Positions 7,165-15,541 of a stretch of 31,945 bases of DNA are shown piece by piece. Both the position numbers and the translations under genes were made by a program. The stretch is from CAZFDT01 sp964518335 (GTDB taxonomy: Bacteria > Planctomycetota > Phycisphaerae > Phycisphaerales > Phycisphaeraceae): positions 1 to 31,945 of the forward strand of contig CAZFDT010000057.1 in NCBI GenBank assembly GCA_964518335.1, written 5' to 3'. Each line of letters opens with the position of its first letter. Within the stretch, counting starts at the first letter, position 1. Under the pieces are notes generated by a model. That model did not search any database and was not told where the DNA came from. It worked only from the letters and a program-made list of their open reading frames with translations.

Positions 7165-8597
7165 GCGCGTTGGATCGCCCGGCGACGATAGAGAAAATCG
7201 AAGAGATTGCCCTCGTGTGGCTGGTCCCACTCGACGTGCGACGTCGGCAGCGAGCCGAGGTTGAGCCGATCGATGTCGCGGCAACGCAGGGCGGCGGCGA
7301 TCAAGCCGGGATCGCTGCTGATGACTGTCGCCACGAGCGTCGGCCCGATGCGGGTCAGCACGTCGCACTGAGGCATCTCGACCACGCTGGCGTAGGGAAA
7401 AAGGAACTCCGTGTTGGCCAGCGGGTGGTCGATCGAGGCGCAGCGCACCAGCGTGGGCAGCAGGTAGGTAGCACCTTCGTGGCGCACGAGGCGGGGGCCC
7501 GTGCGGTGCCTGGCGGTCACGTCGGTTGCCCCGGGCGTGTCGAGGTCGGCGGCAATCTTCGCGTCGATCGCCTCGGCTACCACGGGGTTCGTAAACGCCG
7601 CCAGCCTCGCCTCGGGGTCGTCCACCGGGCGCGGCGCGATCGCGGCCAGGCGTCGTGCCAGCGCGTCGGCGATCGCGTCGCCTTGGCGCGGCGTCACGAT
7701 GCACGAGGCGTTGATGCAGCTTCGCCCGCCGTTGTCGGCCACGCTGGCGACGAGCACGTCGAGGCAGTCCTGCCAGCGACCGGCGACGTCCTCGCCGAGG
7801 ATCACCTTGCTGCGCCCGGTGCCGTGGACCTCGACGCCCGGGTTGCCGGCGTACCTGGCGATGGTCTTGTCGTCGCCGAAAAGGATCGAGCGCCCGCACG
7901 CGCGGATGATGGTGTCGGCGCCTTCGTGATCGGTCGGGTAGAACGCGACGGCCTCTTGCGGAAGCCCCGCGGCGATAAGCGCTGCAGTGAGCCGAAGCGG
8001 CGTCCACGGCTCGTCGCGCCCGGGCTTGAGCACCACCGGCGTTCGCAGCGCCAGCGCGGGCAGCCAGATCGAGTTCACCCCCGGCGAGTTGCTCGGCAGC
8101 ACCACGCCCAGCACGTCGGTCTGCGGCACGAAGCTCACGGGCACGCCATCCTGTACGCCTGTGCCGTGGTCGATGATCGTCGGGTGCAGTCCGCGCGTCA
8201 GGCCGCGCACGATCGCGTCCATCGTGGTCAGCACCGTGTGTATTTTCCGCATGTTCCGCCGGCACAGTTCATGCGGCAGCCCGCTCGTGCGGCTGAGCGT
8301 CTCGACGTATTGCTGCGGCGACTGCGCCATGCCGCCGATCGCCAGTTCGGCCGACATGAACAGATCCCCGGCCTTGGCGCACAGCGCGACGATCTTCTCG
8401 CACGACAGCTCGCGCAGCTTCGCCGCCGCCTCGCCGGCCTTGCGCATGTCCCGCCGTATCAGCCCGGCGTTGACCTGCCCGACCCGCGCGATCACCTCGC
8501 CCGTGCGGAAGTCCTTCACGTCGGCCTGTTCGAGGCTGGCGTATGCCGCGCCCCAGCGCAACGCGGGGATGTGCGGGATGGCGGCGGCAACAGTCAA
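7161..8597 (-). CDS. Aldehyde dehydrogenase-fold acyl reductase
   Basis: A protein of 478 residues in the aldehyde dehydrogenase superfamily. The nucleotide-binding part has VLGVVLPSNSPG (about 162-173, with the conserved Asn170) and VVLKPGRDEPWTP. The catalytic cysteine is C294 in NGGRSCINAS. The usual ELGGK glutamate of hydrolytic aldehyde dehydrogenases is not visible (SKVILGED instead), which fits acyl reductases that work through a thioester rather than by hydrolysis. Translation probably starts at TTG 8597, overlapping the stop of the ANL gene (TTGA), with GAGGG six bases upstream. Function inferred: reduces the acyl group activated by the neighbouring ANL enzyme to an aldehyde (LuxC-like role), or the reverse. 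It could instead act on a CoA thioester. Confidence 0.85.
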   Translation of the reverse strand: MTVAAAIPHIPALRWGAAYASLEQADVKDFRTGEVIARVGQVNAGLIRRDMRKAGEAAAKLRELSCEKIVALCAKAGDLFMSAELAIGGMAQSPQQYVETLSRTSGLPHELCRRNMRKIHTVLTTMDAIVRGLTRGLHPTIIDHGTGVQDGVPVSFVPQTDVLGVVLPSNSPGVNSIWLPALALRTPVVLKPGRDEPWTPLRLTAALIAAGLPQEAVAFYPTDHEGADTIIRACGRSILFGDDKTIARYAGNPGVEVHGTGRSKVILGEDVAGRWQDCLDVLVASVADNGGRSCINASCIVTPRQGDAIADALARRLAAIAPRPVDDPEARLAAFTNPVVAEAIDAKIAADLDTPGATDVTARHRTGPRLVRHEGATYLLPTLVRCASIDHPLANTEFLFPYASVVEMPQCDVLTRIGPTLVATVISSDPGLIAAALRCRDIDRLNLGSLPTSHVEWDQPHEGNLFDFLYRRRAIQRA

Positions 8598-9670
8598 TAC
8601 ACGCCCTCGATCGTGGGTTTGGTGGCAAAGCCGAACGGCCTCACATCGCCCACGCCGTCCCAGGCGAAGCGACCGTGCGGCTCGCGGCGAATGGCCTCGT
8701 CACGCTCCAGAAAGCGCGGCATGAAAAACTCCTTCGTCAGCGTCGTTAACTCCACCCGCCCCCACTGGCCGTAGTCCACCACCCGGTCGGTCTGCTCGGG
8801 ATCGACCACGCGCAGCACGGCCCGCGGCTGCGGGGCGTAGTAAGTCAGGGCGTAACCATCGGCGGCGGTGACGGGCCGGGCAACCGCCAGACCCATCAGC
8901 GTGTTGCCGTAGGTCGGGACCAGTGCAGCACGCTGTTCGAGCACCTCCTCGCAGAGGAAGCGGATGACCTGCGGCGTCATGCTCGTGCCGCCGCAGAACA
9001 CGCCCCGCACCCCGGCGTCGGGCACGTTGAGCCGATCGCCCAGCGACTCGAGCAGTCGCGGCGTTGTGAACAGACATGCGATGCTTCGATGCTTGAGCAA
9101 CTCCACCGCCTGATCGATGACATGGTCCTGGTAGGCGCGGGCGACGTCGGTCTTGCCCTCGGCCAGCGCACGCTTGACCCAGCGCGGATCGAGGTCCACG
9201 TGATAGCACGACCCCCCCCGGACGTTGGCCAGGTGTTCGATGGCGAGGCGCAACCGGCGCGGCCCGGTCGGCCCGAGCATCAGCCAGTGGCCCCCGCGCG
9301 GGAAAGCGTCGGGATAGTCCGCGTCGAGGCCGTGACTAAACTCGGTGTAGTCGATCAGGTGGTCTTCCCAACTGATGCGCTGCTTGGGCATGCCGGTGGT
9401 CCCGCCGGTCTCGAAGACCTTGAACGGCTTGCCCGCGTAGGCGCGAGGGATGAACCGCGCGTGCGGCTCGTAGCGCAGCACATCGTCCTGAAAATGCGGG
9501 AACCGCATCAGATCGGCAAAGCCACGCACCTCCGCAGCCGGGTCCCACCGGGCCTGTTTCGCCCAGTCCAGCCACCACGGCGTCCCCGTCTCCGCGTTGA
9601 AATGCCAGCGCACGATCTCGCACACGTGCTGGTCCAGTGCAGCCGAAGCGTCGGTGGCGGTCGCACTCAC
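8594..9670 (-). CDS. Short ANL-superfamily acyl-activating enzyme (LuxE/PaaK-like)
   Basis: A protein of 358 residues starting at GTG 9670, 2 nt after the symporter stop. The adenylate-forming P-loop is VFETGGTTGMPKQ (about 85-97). PTYGNTLMG is the A5-type motif, with Leu in place of the usual Glu. DGVGDVRPFG near the C-terminus is the A7 region. The chain then ends, so the roughly 100-residue mobile C-terminal domain of PaaK or acyl-CoA synthetases is absent; LuxE acyl-protein synthetases are similarly short. Unlike LuxE it has no cysteine close to the C-terminus. Function inferred: activates a carboxylic acid as acyl-AMP and passes it on, perhaps directly to the cysteine of the neighbouring reductase. 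It may alternatively be a CoA ligase. Confidence 0.75.
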   Translation of the reverse strand: MSATATDASAALDQHVCEIVRWHFNAETGTPWWLDWAKQARWDPAAEVRGFADLMRFPHFQDDVLRYEPHARFIPRAYAGKPFKVFETGGTTGMPKQRISWEDHLIDYTEFSHGLDADYPDAFPRGGHWLMLGPTGPRRLRLAIEHLANVRGGSCYHVDLDPRWVKRALAEGKTDVARAYQDHVIDQAVELLKHRSIACLFTTPRLLESLGDRLNVPDAGVRGVFCGGTSMTPQVIRFLCEEVLEQRAALVPTYGNTLMGLAVARPVTAADGYALTYYAPQPRAVLRVVDPEQTDRVVDYGQWGRVELTTLTKEFFMPRFLERDEAIRREPHGRFAWDGVGDVRPFGFATKPTIEGVY

Positions 9671-9672
9671 GG

Positions 9673-11283
9673 TCAGTCACCCCTTCCCGGCACGGACGCG
9701 GGGACGAAAAACCGGCGGATCGTCGTCTCGGTAGGCGGCTTCGTCAGCAGCGACACCACCACCAGCGACGCCACCGACGCAGCGAAGATGAACGTCACGG
9801 GCATCATGCCCCACAGCAGCAGTTCCTCGTCCTGGCCGGGCGGACGTTGCTGCTTCTCGATCATGTCGCGCACGAACAGGATGAGCCAGACGCACGCGGT
9901 GGTGAGGATGCTGGCGATGGCGCCCGCGCGGGTCGCGCGCTTCCAGAACACGGCCGCCAGCGCCAGGGGGAACAGCGACGCGAAGCCGCTGAAGCACCAC
10001 ACACCCAGGTCAAACACGTGTGTGCCCTTCTGCAGCAGCAGGGCGAGCAGGTAGGTCACGGCCACGATGCCGACGATGAACCCGCGCGCCAGCCAGACGA
10101 GTTCGCGGTCGGTGAAGCGGTGTCGGCCGACGAGGCGCACGACAATGTCGCGTGTGAACATCGTGCCGATGCACATGAACTGGGAGTCCAAGCTGGACAT
10201 GATGGCGGCGAGGATGCCCGCGCCCAGCAGGCCGCTGAGCCAGGGCAGGTGGACGAGCTGGTTGACCATGCGTCCGAGCACGGTGTTGGCGTCGGGAATG
10301 GTCGTGCCGAAGTGGCCCGCGGCCCAGATGCCGATCATGATGCACGGCGCCCAGACGATGGCGATGCAGATCGGATGGGCCACGACAGTGAGGCGAAACG
10401 ACTTGGCGCGTTTGGCGGTGAGCCAGTGCTGGAACAGGTGCGGGAACATGCCCACCGACAGCGGGATGAAGCAGTAGGTGAAGAACTGCAGGTAGCCGAT
10501 CTGCCCCTCGCGGGCCAGGCGCACTGCAGCAGTCTGGTGCTCGGCGACGGCCTGGCTGGCGGCGACCGGACCGCCCAGACGATGGGCGATGATGAAGAAC
10601 GCCACCATGCCCGTGACCATGAAGACGATGGTCTGGAATGCGTTGGCCCACACGGCGCCGCGCAGCCCGCCGGCGAAGACGTAGAACAGCACGATGAGGC
10701 AGACCGCCAGCATGCCCAGCCAGGGCGGGATGCCGCCGTGCAGCGGCGAGGCCGTGCCGTCGGGCCGCAACACCGGGAACAGTTCGGGGAACGCCCCGGC
10801 GGTGATCGGCTGCATCGCCTTGCCCGCGCCGATGACGCCGACGAGCAGGTAGGGAATCACCAGCAGCACGAGAATGGGAAAGAGCAGGTAGCCCAGCGCC
10901 GGCGACTCGAAACGTTCGCGGAAGTACTCGCACTGGGTGACGTAGCCGTAGCGTTTGCCCACGGCCCAGAGTCGGATGCCCACGAGGAAGAAGCAGGCGG
11001 AGTGGATGAGACCGGACCACGACGCCATGAGCCCGTACACCCCGACGCCGGTGGAGTAGGCTTTGCCGGAGGAGCCGACGATGGCGAATCCAGTCATCGT
11101 CGTGCCGAAGATGGACATGAGCAGGAAGAAGGACCCGACGGAGCGGGACACGACGAAGAAGTCGGCCGCGGTGCCCTTAAAGAGGCGCGCGGCGACAACG
11201 CCCAGCGCGATGAGCAGGGCCATGTAGCTGCAGATGACCAGCAGAGGCGTGAGTTCGCCGGCGGCAAGAGTCGTCAAGCTCAC
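9673..11283 (-). CDS. Sodium:solute symporter (SSS family)
   Basis: A protein of 536 residues, an integral inner-membrane transporter with about 13 hydrophobic segments. SSS-type features include an N-terminal helix LLVICSYMALLIALGVVAA, the segment DFFVVSRSVGSFFLLMSIFGTTMTGFAIVG (described here in two parts: DFFVVSRSVGSF, then LLMSIFGTTMTGFAIVG) around residues 40-70, and later GILAAIMSSLDSQFMCIGT (about 365-380), the site of the second sodium-binding region in this family. Start is GTG 11283, overlapping the DUF3311 stop (GTGA). It is expected to import an organic solute with sodium; given the genes that follow, a carboxylate or polyol is plausible but unproven. The preceding DUF3311 protein is probably its small accessory subunit. 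Confidence 0.9.
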   Translation of the reverse strand: MSLTTLAAGELTPLLVICSYMALLIALGVVAARLFKGTAADFFVVSRSVGSFFLLMSIFGTTMTGFAIVGSSGKAYSTGVGVYGLMASWSGLIHSACFFLVGIRLWAVGKRYGYVTQCEYFRERFESPALGYLLFPILVLLVIPYLLVGVIGAGKAMQPITAGAFPELFPVLRPDGTASPLHGGIPPWLGMLAVCLIVLFYVFAGGLRGAVWANAFQTIVFMVTGMVAFFIIAHRLGGPVAASQAVAEHQTAAVRLAREGQIGYLQFFTYCFIPLSVGMFPHLFQHWLTAKRAKSFRLTVVAHPICIAIVWAPCIMIGIWAAGHFGTTIPDANTVLGRMVNQLVHLPWLSGLLGAGILAAIMSSLDSQFMCIGTMFTRDIVVRLVGRHRFTDRELVWLARGFIVGIVAVTYLLALLLQKGTHVFDLGVWCFSGFASLFPLALAAVFWKRATRAGAIASILTTACVWLILFVRDMIEKQQRPPGQDEELLLWGMMPVTFIFAASVASLVVVSLLTKPPTETTIRRFFVPASVPGRGD

Positions 11284-11540
11284 GCATCCTTTCCGTTCGT
11301 GCGGTCGTCATCGGCGTGACCCGGTGCGTCGGCCCACGCCTCGATATGCGTCGGCCAGGCCCACCGCGTCGCCGCCCACCACAGCCCCGCCGCCGCCAGC
11401 GAAAACATCACGTGATAAAACAGACCCACAGGCACCACCCCCAGCACCAGCGTGCGATCGCTCCAGAACCACACATCCTGGTGCAGCACGAACAACATCC
11501 AGAATACAAGCCAGATGATGACGGAGGCATGGCGTGTCAT
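11280..11540 (-). CDS. DUF3311-type small membrane protein, symporter accessory subunit
   Basis: A protein of 86 residues with two hydrophobic segments (SVIIWLVFWMLFVLHQDVW and GVVPVGLFYHVMFSLAAAG) and a conserved P-V-G-L-F-Y-H core, ending in a charged tail. This matches DUF3311-like proteins encoded next to SSS transporters. ATG at 11540 lies 7 nt after the stop of the preceding propeller gene and has GAGAG upstream. Its stop overlaps the symporter GTG by 4 nt, so the two proteins are probably made in equal amounts and interact in the inner membrane (inference). Confidence 0.8.
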   Translation of the reverse strand: MTRHASVIIWLVFWMLFVLHQDVWFWSDRTLVLGVVPVGLFYHVMFSLAAAGLWWAATRWAWPTHIEAWADAPGHADDDRTNGKDA

Positions 11541-11547
11541 GATGCTC

Positions 11548-13125
11548 TCACGGCGCCGCCTCGAAGGCGTACAGGTGGCTCTGCGTGGCGACATACAGCA
11601 CGCCGTTGGCGACAATCGGCGAGGAGTAGATCGGAGCGGGAAATTCGATCTCGGCCAGCAGCTTCGCCTCGGGACCGGCGGCGAGGATCGTCAGGTAGCC
11701 GTCCTCGTTGCCGATGAGCACCTTGCCGTCGGCGACGAGGGTCGAGCCCCAGATGTGCGCCTTGGTGTCGTGGACCCATTTCACGTCGCCGGATTTCGCA
11801 TCGAGACAGTGGACCTTGCCGGCATAATCGGCGACATACACCAGCCCGTCGTGCACCGACGCGGTCGAGATCGTGCGGTCGATGTCGGCGTATCGCCAGA
11901 CGATCCGACCGGTGGCCAGCTCGACGCAACTGAACGCGCCGCGCCCGGTGCCGTGCTCGGGGTCCTGGCCGATGCCCACGTACACCAGCCCGTCGTGCAC
12001 GACGGCGGTGCTGATGACCTCGCTGGGGCCGTCGTGCGTGGCGTACTTGATCGGGTTGCCGTCGGCGTCGTGGCGGTAGTGGGGCGGGTTGAGGTCGGTC
12101 TTCCACAGTTCCTTGAGCACGCCGAAGCCGTCTTCATCCTTGACGGGCACGGGATCGAAGCCGTACACGAACCCATCGCCGCCGCCCCAGACGAGGACGT
12201 CCTGTTCGCCGGCCCGACCGTGGGTTGGGCTGCTCCAGTTGCAGTGCAGCATGCGTTCGCTGACGCCGGAGGCTTCCTCGGCGACGAGCTTGCCGGTGGT
12301 CTTGTCCACGCCGATCAGGGCGGGGGCGCGCGGGTTGGGGATGTTCACGTGCGACCAGTCCACCCCGTTGCTCGTGGCCACCCACACGGTTTCGCCCACG
12401 ACCACGGGCGAGTTGCTGCTGATGTTGTGCGGGAACACGCCCAGATCCTCAGCCATGTCGTAGCGCCAGATGACGTCGGCGTCGGTCGGGCCCAGTTCCA
12501 CTGCAGCGGCGCCCTTCTCGGCGTAGTACGTCGCCTCGTCGGTCACGCCCTGATTGCCGTCGGCCATGCCGTTGACGTCCAGACACACCAGCTCGCAGAG
12601 GTTGCTCACCAGGTACACCCGATCACCATCCACCGCCGGCGTGGAGCAGATGCCCAGAAACTCCCAGTCGCTGACTTTGCCCCCCCCGAGCTTGCGGACG
12701 TTGTATTGCCAGATCATCTGGCCGGTCTTTTCGTCGAGGCAGAGCACGACGCTGCGGTCGCCCTGGTACTTGGTGTCGAAGGGATGGGCATTGTTGGTGC
12801 CGACATAGACCTTGCCGTTGGCGACGGTCGGATTGCCGTAGGCCTGCGAGCCGAGCTTGGCGATCCACTTGACGCCGTTGGTGGTCGCCATGTCGGTCTC
12901 GCCGCCGCGGCCGATGAGACTGCCGGGGCTCAGATCGACGGGGATCGACGCGGCGTGAGGCCAGACCATGTTGCGCGAAGGCGATAGGCCCCACATGGGC
13001 CAGTCCTGGGCTTGGGTAACGCTAAAACACCACAACGCTAAAACGCTAAAACCCAGAAGGGTTAGCGCGATGACGCTTTCTCTGGTTTTAGCGTTGCGGC
13101 GTTTTAGCGTTTTAGCGTTCTGCAT
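11548..13125 (-). CDS. Secreted PQQ-type beta-propeller protein, no. 2, with repeat-derived signal peptide
   Basis: A protein of 525 residues. ATG at 13125 overlaps the last 14 nt of the preceding propeller gene and has GAGG nine bases upstream. The basic n-region (NAKTLKRRNAKT) and hydrophobic h-region (LLGFSVLALWCFSV) of the signal peptide are both encoded by an inverted AACGCTAAAA repeat. The mature part opens with QDWPMWGLSPSRNMVWP and continues with PQQ_2 blades (for example VYVGTNNAHPFDTKYQG, CSTPAVDGDRVYLVSN, VHCLDAKSGDVKW). Comparison with the other three copies shows longer inter-blade loops, including one with His and Asp residues (HYRHDADGNP). It is probably periplasmic. The propeller fold is clear; whether it binds PQQ, a sugar or a protein is not. 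Confidence 0.85.
   Translation of the reverse strand: MQNAKTLKRRNAKTRESVIALTLLGFSVLALWCFSVTQAQDWPMWGLSPSRNMVWPHAASIPVDLSPGSLIGRGGETDMATTNGVKWIAKLGSQAYGNPTVANGKVYVGTNNAHPFDTKYQGDRSVVLCLDEKTGQMIWQYNVRKLGGGKVSDWEFLGICSTPAVDGDRVYLVSNLCELVCLDVNGMADGNQGVTDEATYYAEKGAAAVELGPTDADVIWRYDMAEDLGVFPHNISSNSPVVVGETVWVATSNGVDWSHVNIPNPRAPALIGVDKTTGKLVAEEASGVSERMLHCNWSSPTHGRAGEQDVLVWGGGDGFVYGFDPVPVKDEDGFGVLKELWKTDLNPPHYRHDADGNPIKYATHDGPSEVISTAVVHDGLVYVGIGQDPEHGTGRGAFSCVELATGRIVWRYADIDRTISTASVHDGLVYVADYAGKVHCLDAKSGDVKWVHDTKAHIWGSTLVADGKVLIGNEDGYLTILAAGPEAKLLAEIEFPAPIYSSPIVANGVLYVATQSHLYAFEAAP
13018..13119. repeat. Inverted AACGCTAAAA repeat inside the signal-peptide region
   Basis: Two 36-bp arms, 13018-13053 and 13084-13119, are imperfect reverse complements around a 30-bp spacer. 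Each arm holds three AACGCTAAAA-type units, some merged head to tail. The element overlaps the last bases of one gene and the first 36 codons of the next. Repeats of this unit are, from memory, dispersed in planctomycete genomes. Confidence 0.8.
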
Positions 13126-15454
13126 TTGGAACCACCTCGACGTTGTCGATGAACACACTGAACCGGCTGCCCGGCGAAAAGCCATACAGCCCCGGCGAGC
13201 CCTGCATGTGCGCGTGCGGGACCGCTGCAGTGAGCGTCCAGTCGCCGGGTTTTTCCGCGTCGCGCTTCCACGCGCGGGCATAGACGATTCCGCCACCGTC
13301 CTCATGCACATCGACGCGCGTTTCCAGGCGATACCACGTCTTCGGTTCGATCTTGAACGGCGTCTCGATCTTCACCCGGTCGTGGTTGCTGCTCACCTCG
13401 ATGCACTGCTTGTTGCCGTCGAGCGCGACGATGTACCGCTGGTTGATCACGCCCACGGCCGACATATTGCGACGATTGCCATCAGTCATCACATCCGCGG
13501 CGACGGTGTAGCCGCGGTCATCAGGGTGGCCCATGAACACCATCGACCGCATGAAGAGGATGTTGTCGAGCGTCTTGGCGAGGACCTTGCTGCCCTCGAC
13601 TTCCCGCACGTCCCACTTGAGCCGCGCCCCGATCCACGGCAGCGGCGGATAGGCGAACTTCACCTCCGTGCCCTTGACCGTCTCGGTCAACTGAAACGAC
13701 TCGAAGTCCTCGGTATAAGGCGGTGAAGGCAGAATGCGGCCGCGCACGTAACCTTGAAGACCATGTTTCGTCACTCGCAGAGCACCCGCACTAGACACGG
13801 AACCCTTTACAGCCAACACATGATCTGGTGGCTCAAACATCACATCCAAGACCGATTTCACACGCGCAGTCGGTGGCATGTAGCTTTCCCACTGCGAAAC
13901 AGGATCACGAATCACGAACAGGCCCGGCATGCCCCGCTCATCGACGCCTTTAAGTGAAAAACTTTCACTGCCACCGGGACGCATCAGGAACTCGGCGGGA
14001 CGCACAAGCAGTTGCGTAGCATTGTCTTGAGTGCCGGATGGTGCAGGATGTATATCCTCTTTTCTCTGCCACCTACCGACTTCGAACGCATACAGCTTCG
14101 CTGTGGTATGCACGTAGAGCTTGCCGTCGAAGATCGTCGGTGAGCCGATGCAGTCGCCGTCGAGTTTCCAGTGAGCGAGCGTGTCACCGGCTGTGGCGTT
14201 GAGTACGAAGAAGCCGCCCTGCCACATGGGAACGAACAATGTTTCATACACACACAGCGGCGAGCCGTGCAGGGCGGTGCCGCCGAGGTGTTTGCTCCAG
14301 ATGGTTTTGCCGTCACGTACGCTGAGGCAGAAGAGGTGGCCGCTCTCGGTCAACTGAAATACACGATCGCCCACGAGTGTCGGCGAGCTGGTGAACATCG
14401 ACAGGGCATCGTTGCGCCACAACACGTGGTCCTCGTCCTTGAGCACAAACGGCGGGGTGAACTTCTCACCCTTGCGGGCGGCGTCCCAGTCGCTCCACGC
14501 CTTCTCAAGGTCCACTGCAGCAGCGAACCCGCGGCCGGTGTCGTGGACGTTTTCCTGCCCGTGGGTGATGATGAGGCGATCCGCCTGCTCGTCGCTGCCA
14601 CGCCAGATCACAGGGCTGCCGTTGACTCCGCCGACGCACATCTGCCAGCGCCAGATCGGCTCGCCGGTGCGGGCGTTGGCGCAGACGACGTTGCCGTCGC
14701 CCAGGCCAACGTAGAACACGTCGTAACCCTCGCGCCGCTCGAAGATCGGCGTGCTGAACGAGCTGTCCTTGAGGAACGGCGGGCCGACGCCCGGATCGCT
14801 GGACCACACGAGTTGGCCGTCCCTCTTGTCAAACGCATACAGCCTGTTCTTCGCCGGGCCTTCGCGGCCCCAGTTGCTCGTGATCGCGTTGACGATGACC
14901 AGGTCGTCGAAGACCGTCGGCGAGCCGGTGCGGCCGTTGGGGAACGTCAGCCGGCCGAACATTTCGAGCATCGACACCTGCCACTGCTCGACGCCGTCGC
15001 GGTCGTAGCACACGAGAATCCCCGGCGACGACAGCCAATAGACATTGCCCGTTTCCGCATCGACGCTGGGGGCGCCGATCGAATAGCGGTCGTAGATGAT
15101 GTCGGAGAGAAAGTCGGGGAAGCGCTTTTCCCACAGCACGCGCCCGTCGGTGGGGTCAAGACAGGCCAGCACCTCGACGAGCTGCTGGCGTTGCCCGCGA
15201 TAGCCGCCGACGTACAGCCGATCTCCGTCAGCGTACCTCGCCACGACCGCCGCGCCGCGCCCGTGCAGGTCCGCCTCCCACGCCAGCAGTTTGGCCGGAT
15301 CGCTCCAGTCGGTGACGGTCAACGCCGCCGTGGCGACGCCCATCTGCGTCGGGCCGCGCCAATTCAGCCAACCGTCAGCCGGCTGTGCATGGGCCGACAC
15401 GACCGCTCCACCGAGGACGACAGCAGAAACGAATGCCGCGCGAAATCGCCTCAT
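13112..15454 (-). CDS. Secreted PQQ-type beta-propeller protein, no. 3, with C-terminal lectin-like domain
   Basis: A protein of 780 residues, much longer than a plain propeller. ATG at 15454 gives a classic signal peptide (MRRFRAAFVSAVVLGGAVVSAHAQ, residues 1-24, given as two parts: basic MRRFR, then a hydrophobic core ending SAHAQ). An upstream ATG at 15493 would lie within the candidate -10 box. Residues about 30-480 form the propeller (GWLNWRGP opening, then repeated L-Y-x-G-x and D-G-x-x-x-W blades). A linker of lower G+C follows, perhaps Ig-like (GGSESFSLKGVDERGMPG). Residues about 570-780 form a beta-sandwich of the concanavalin/LamG or DUF1080 type (YTEDFESFQ, RGYTVAADVM, WYRLETRVDV, FIDNVEVVP). 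A carbohydrate-binding role is plausible for that domain. It is the first gene of the tightly packed nine-gene unit. Confidence 0.8.
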   Translation of the reverse strand: MRRFRAAFVSAVVLGGAVVSAHAQPADGWLNWRGPTQMGVATAALTVTDWSDPAKLLAWEADLHGRGAAVVARYADGDRLYVGGYRGQRQQLVEVLACLDPTDGRVLWEKRFPDFLSDIIYDRYSIGAPSVDAETGNVYWLSSPGILVCYDRDGVEQWQVSMLEMFGRLTFPNGRTGSPTVFDDLVIVNAITSNWGREGPAKNRLYAFDKRDGQLVWSSDPGVGPPFLKDSSFSTPIFERREGYDVFYVGLGDGNVVCANARTGEPIWRWQMCVGGVNGSPVIWRGSDEQADRLIITHGQENVHDTGRGFAAAVDLEKAWSDWDAARKGEKFTPPFVLKDEDHVLWRNDALSMFTSSPTLVGDRVFQLTESGHLFCLSVRDGKTIWSKHLGGTALHGSPLCVYETLFVPMWQGGFFVLNATAGDTLAHWKLDGDCIGSPTIFDGKLYVHTTAKLYAFEVGRWQRKEDIHPAPSGTQDNATQLLVRPAEFLMRPGGSESFSLKGVDERGMPGLFVIRDPVSQWESYMPPTARVKSVLDVMFEPPDHVLAVKGSVSSAGALRVTKHGLQGYVRGRILPSPPYTEDFESFQLTETVKGTEVKFAYPPLPWIGARLKWDVREVEGSKVLAKTLDNILFMRSMVFMGHPDDRGYTVAADVMTDGNRRNMSAVGVINQRYIVALDGNKQCIEVSSNHDRVKIETPFKIEPKTWYRLETRVDVHEDGGGIVYARAWKRDAEKPGDWTLTAAVPHAHMQGSPGLYGFSPGSRFSVFIDNVEVVPNAER

Positions 15455-15491
15455 GGCCCTGACCCAATCCAAGCGAGTGATGATCCTGTGC

Positions 15492-15519
15492 ATGATAGTT
15501 GGCCATCGATGAGCGTCAA
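15492..15519 (-). promoter_or_regulatory. Candidate promoter for the nine-gene unit
   Basis: On the minus strand TTGACG (15519-15514), a 16-bp spacer and TATCAT (15497-15492). The predicted transcription start is near 15485, about 30 nt before the ATG at 15454. It lies in the 87-nt gap, the largest in the cluster, and would split the cluster into an upstream four-gene and a downstream nine-gene unit. Confidence 0.55.
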
Positions 15520-15541
15520 TGCATGCCGCCCCGTGCACGGG

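Noticed and set aside
6912..8774. A 620-codon plus-strand frame opposite the aldehyde dehydrogenase
   Set aside because: Arg-rich antisense shadow; the real gene has the catalytic cysteine and nucleotide motifs.
6007..9670. Part of a bacterial microcompartment aldehyde pathway
   Set aside because: Planctomycetes do have such operons, but no shell protein gene or encapsulation peptide is visible in the window.
9637..11319. A 560-codon plus-strand frame opposite the symporter gene
   Set aside because: Extremely rich in Asp, Glu, Gln and His without hydrophobic core; it mirrors the membrane-protein codons of the real gene.
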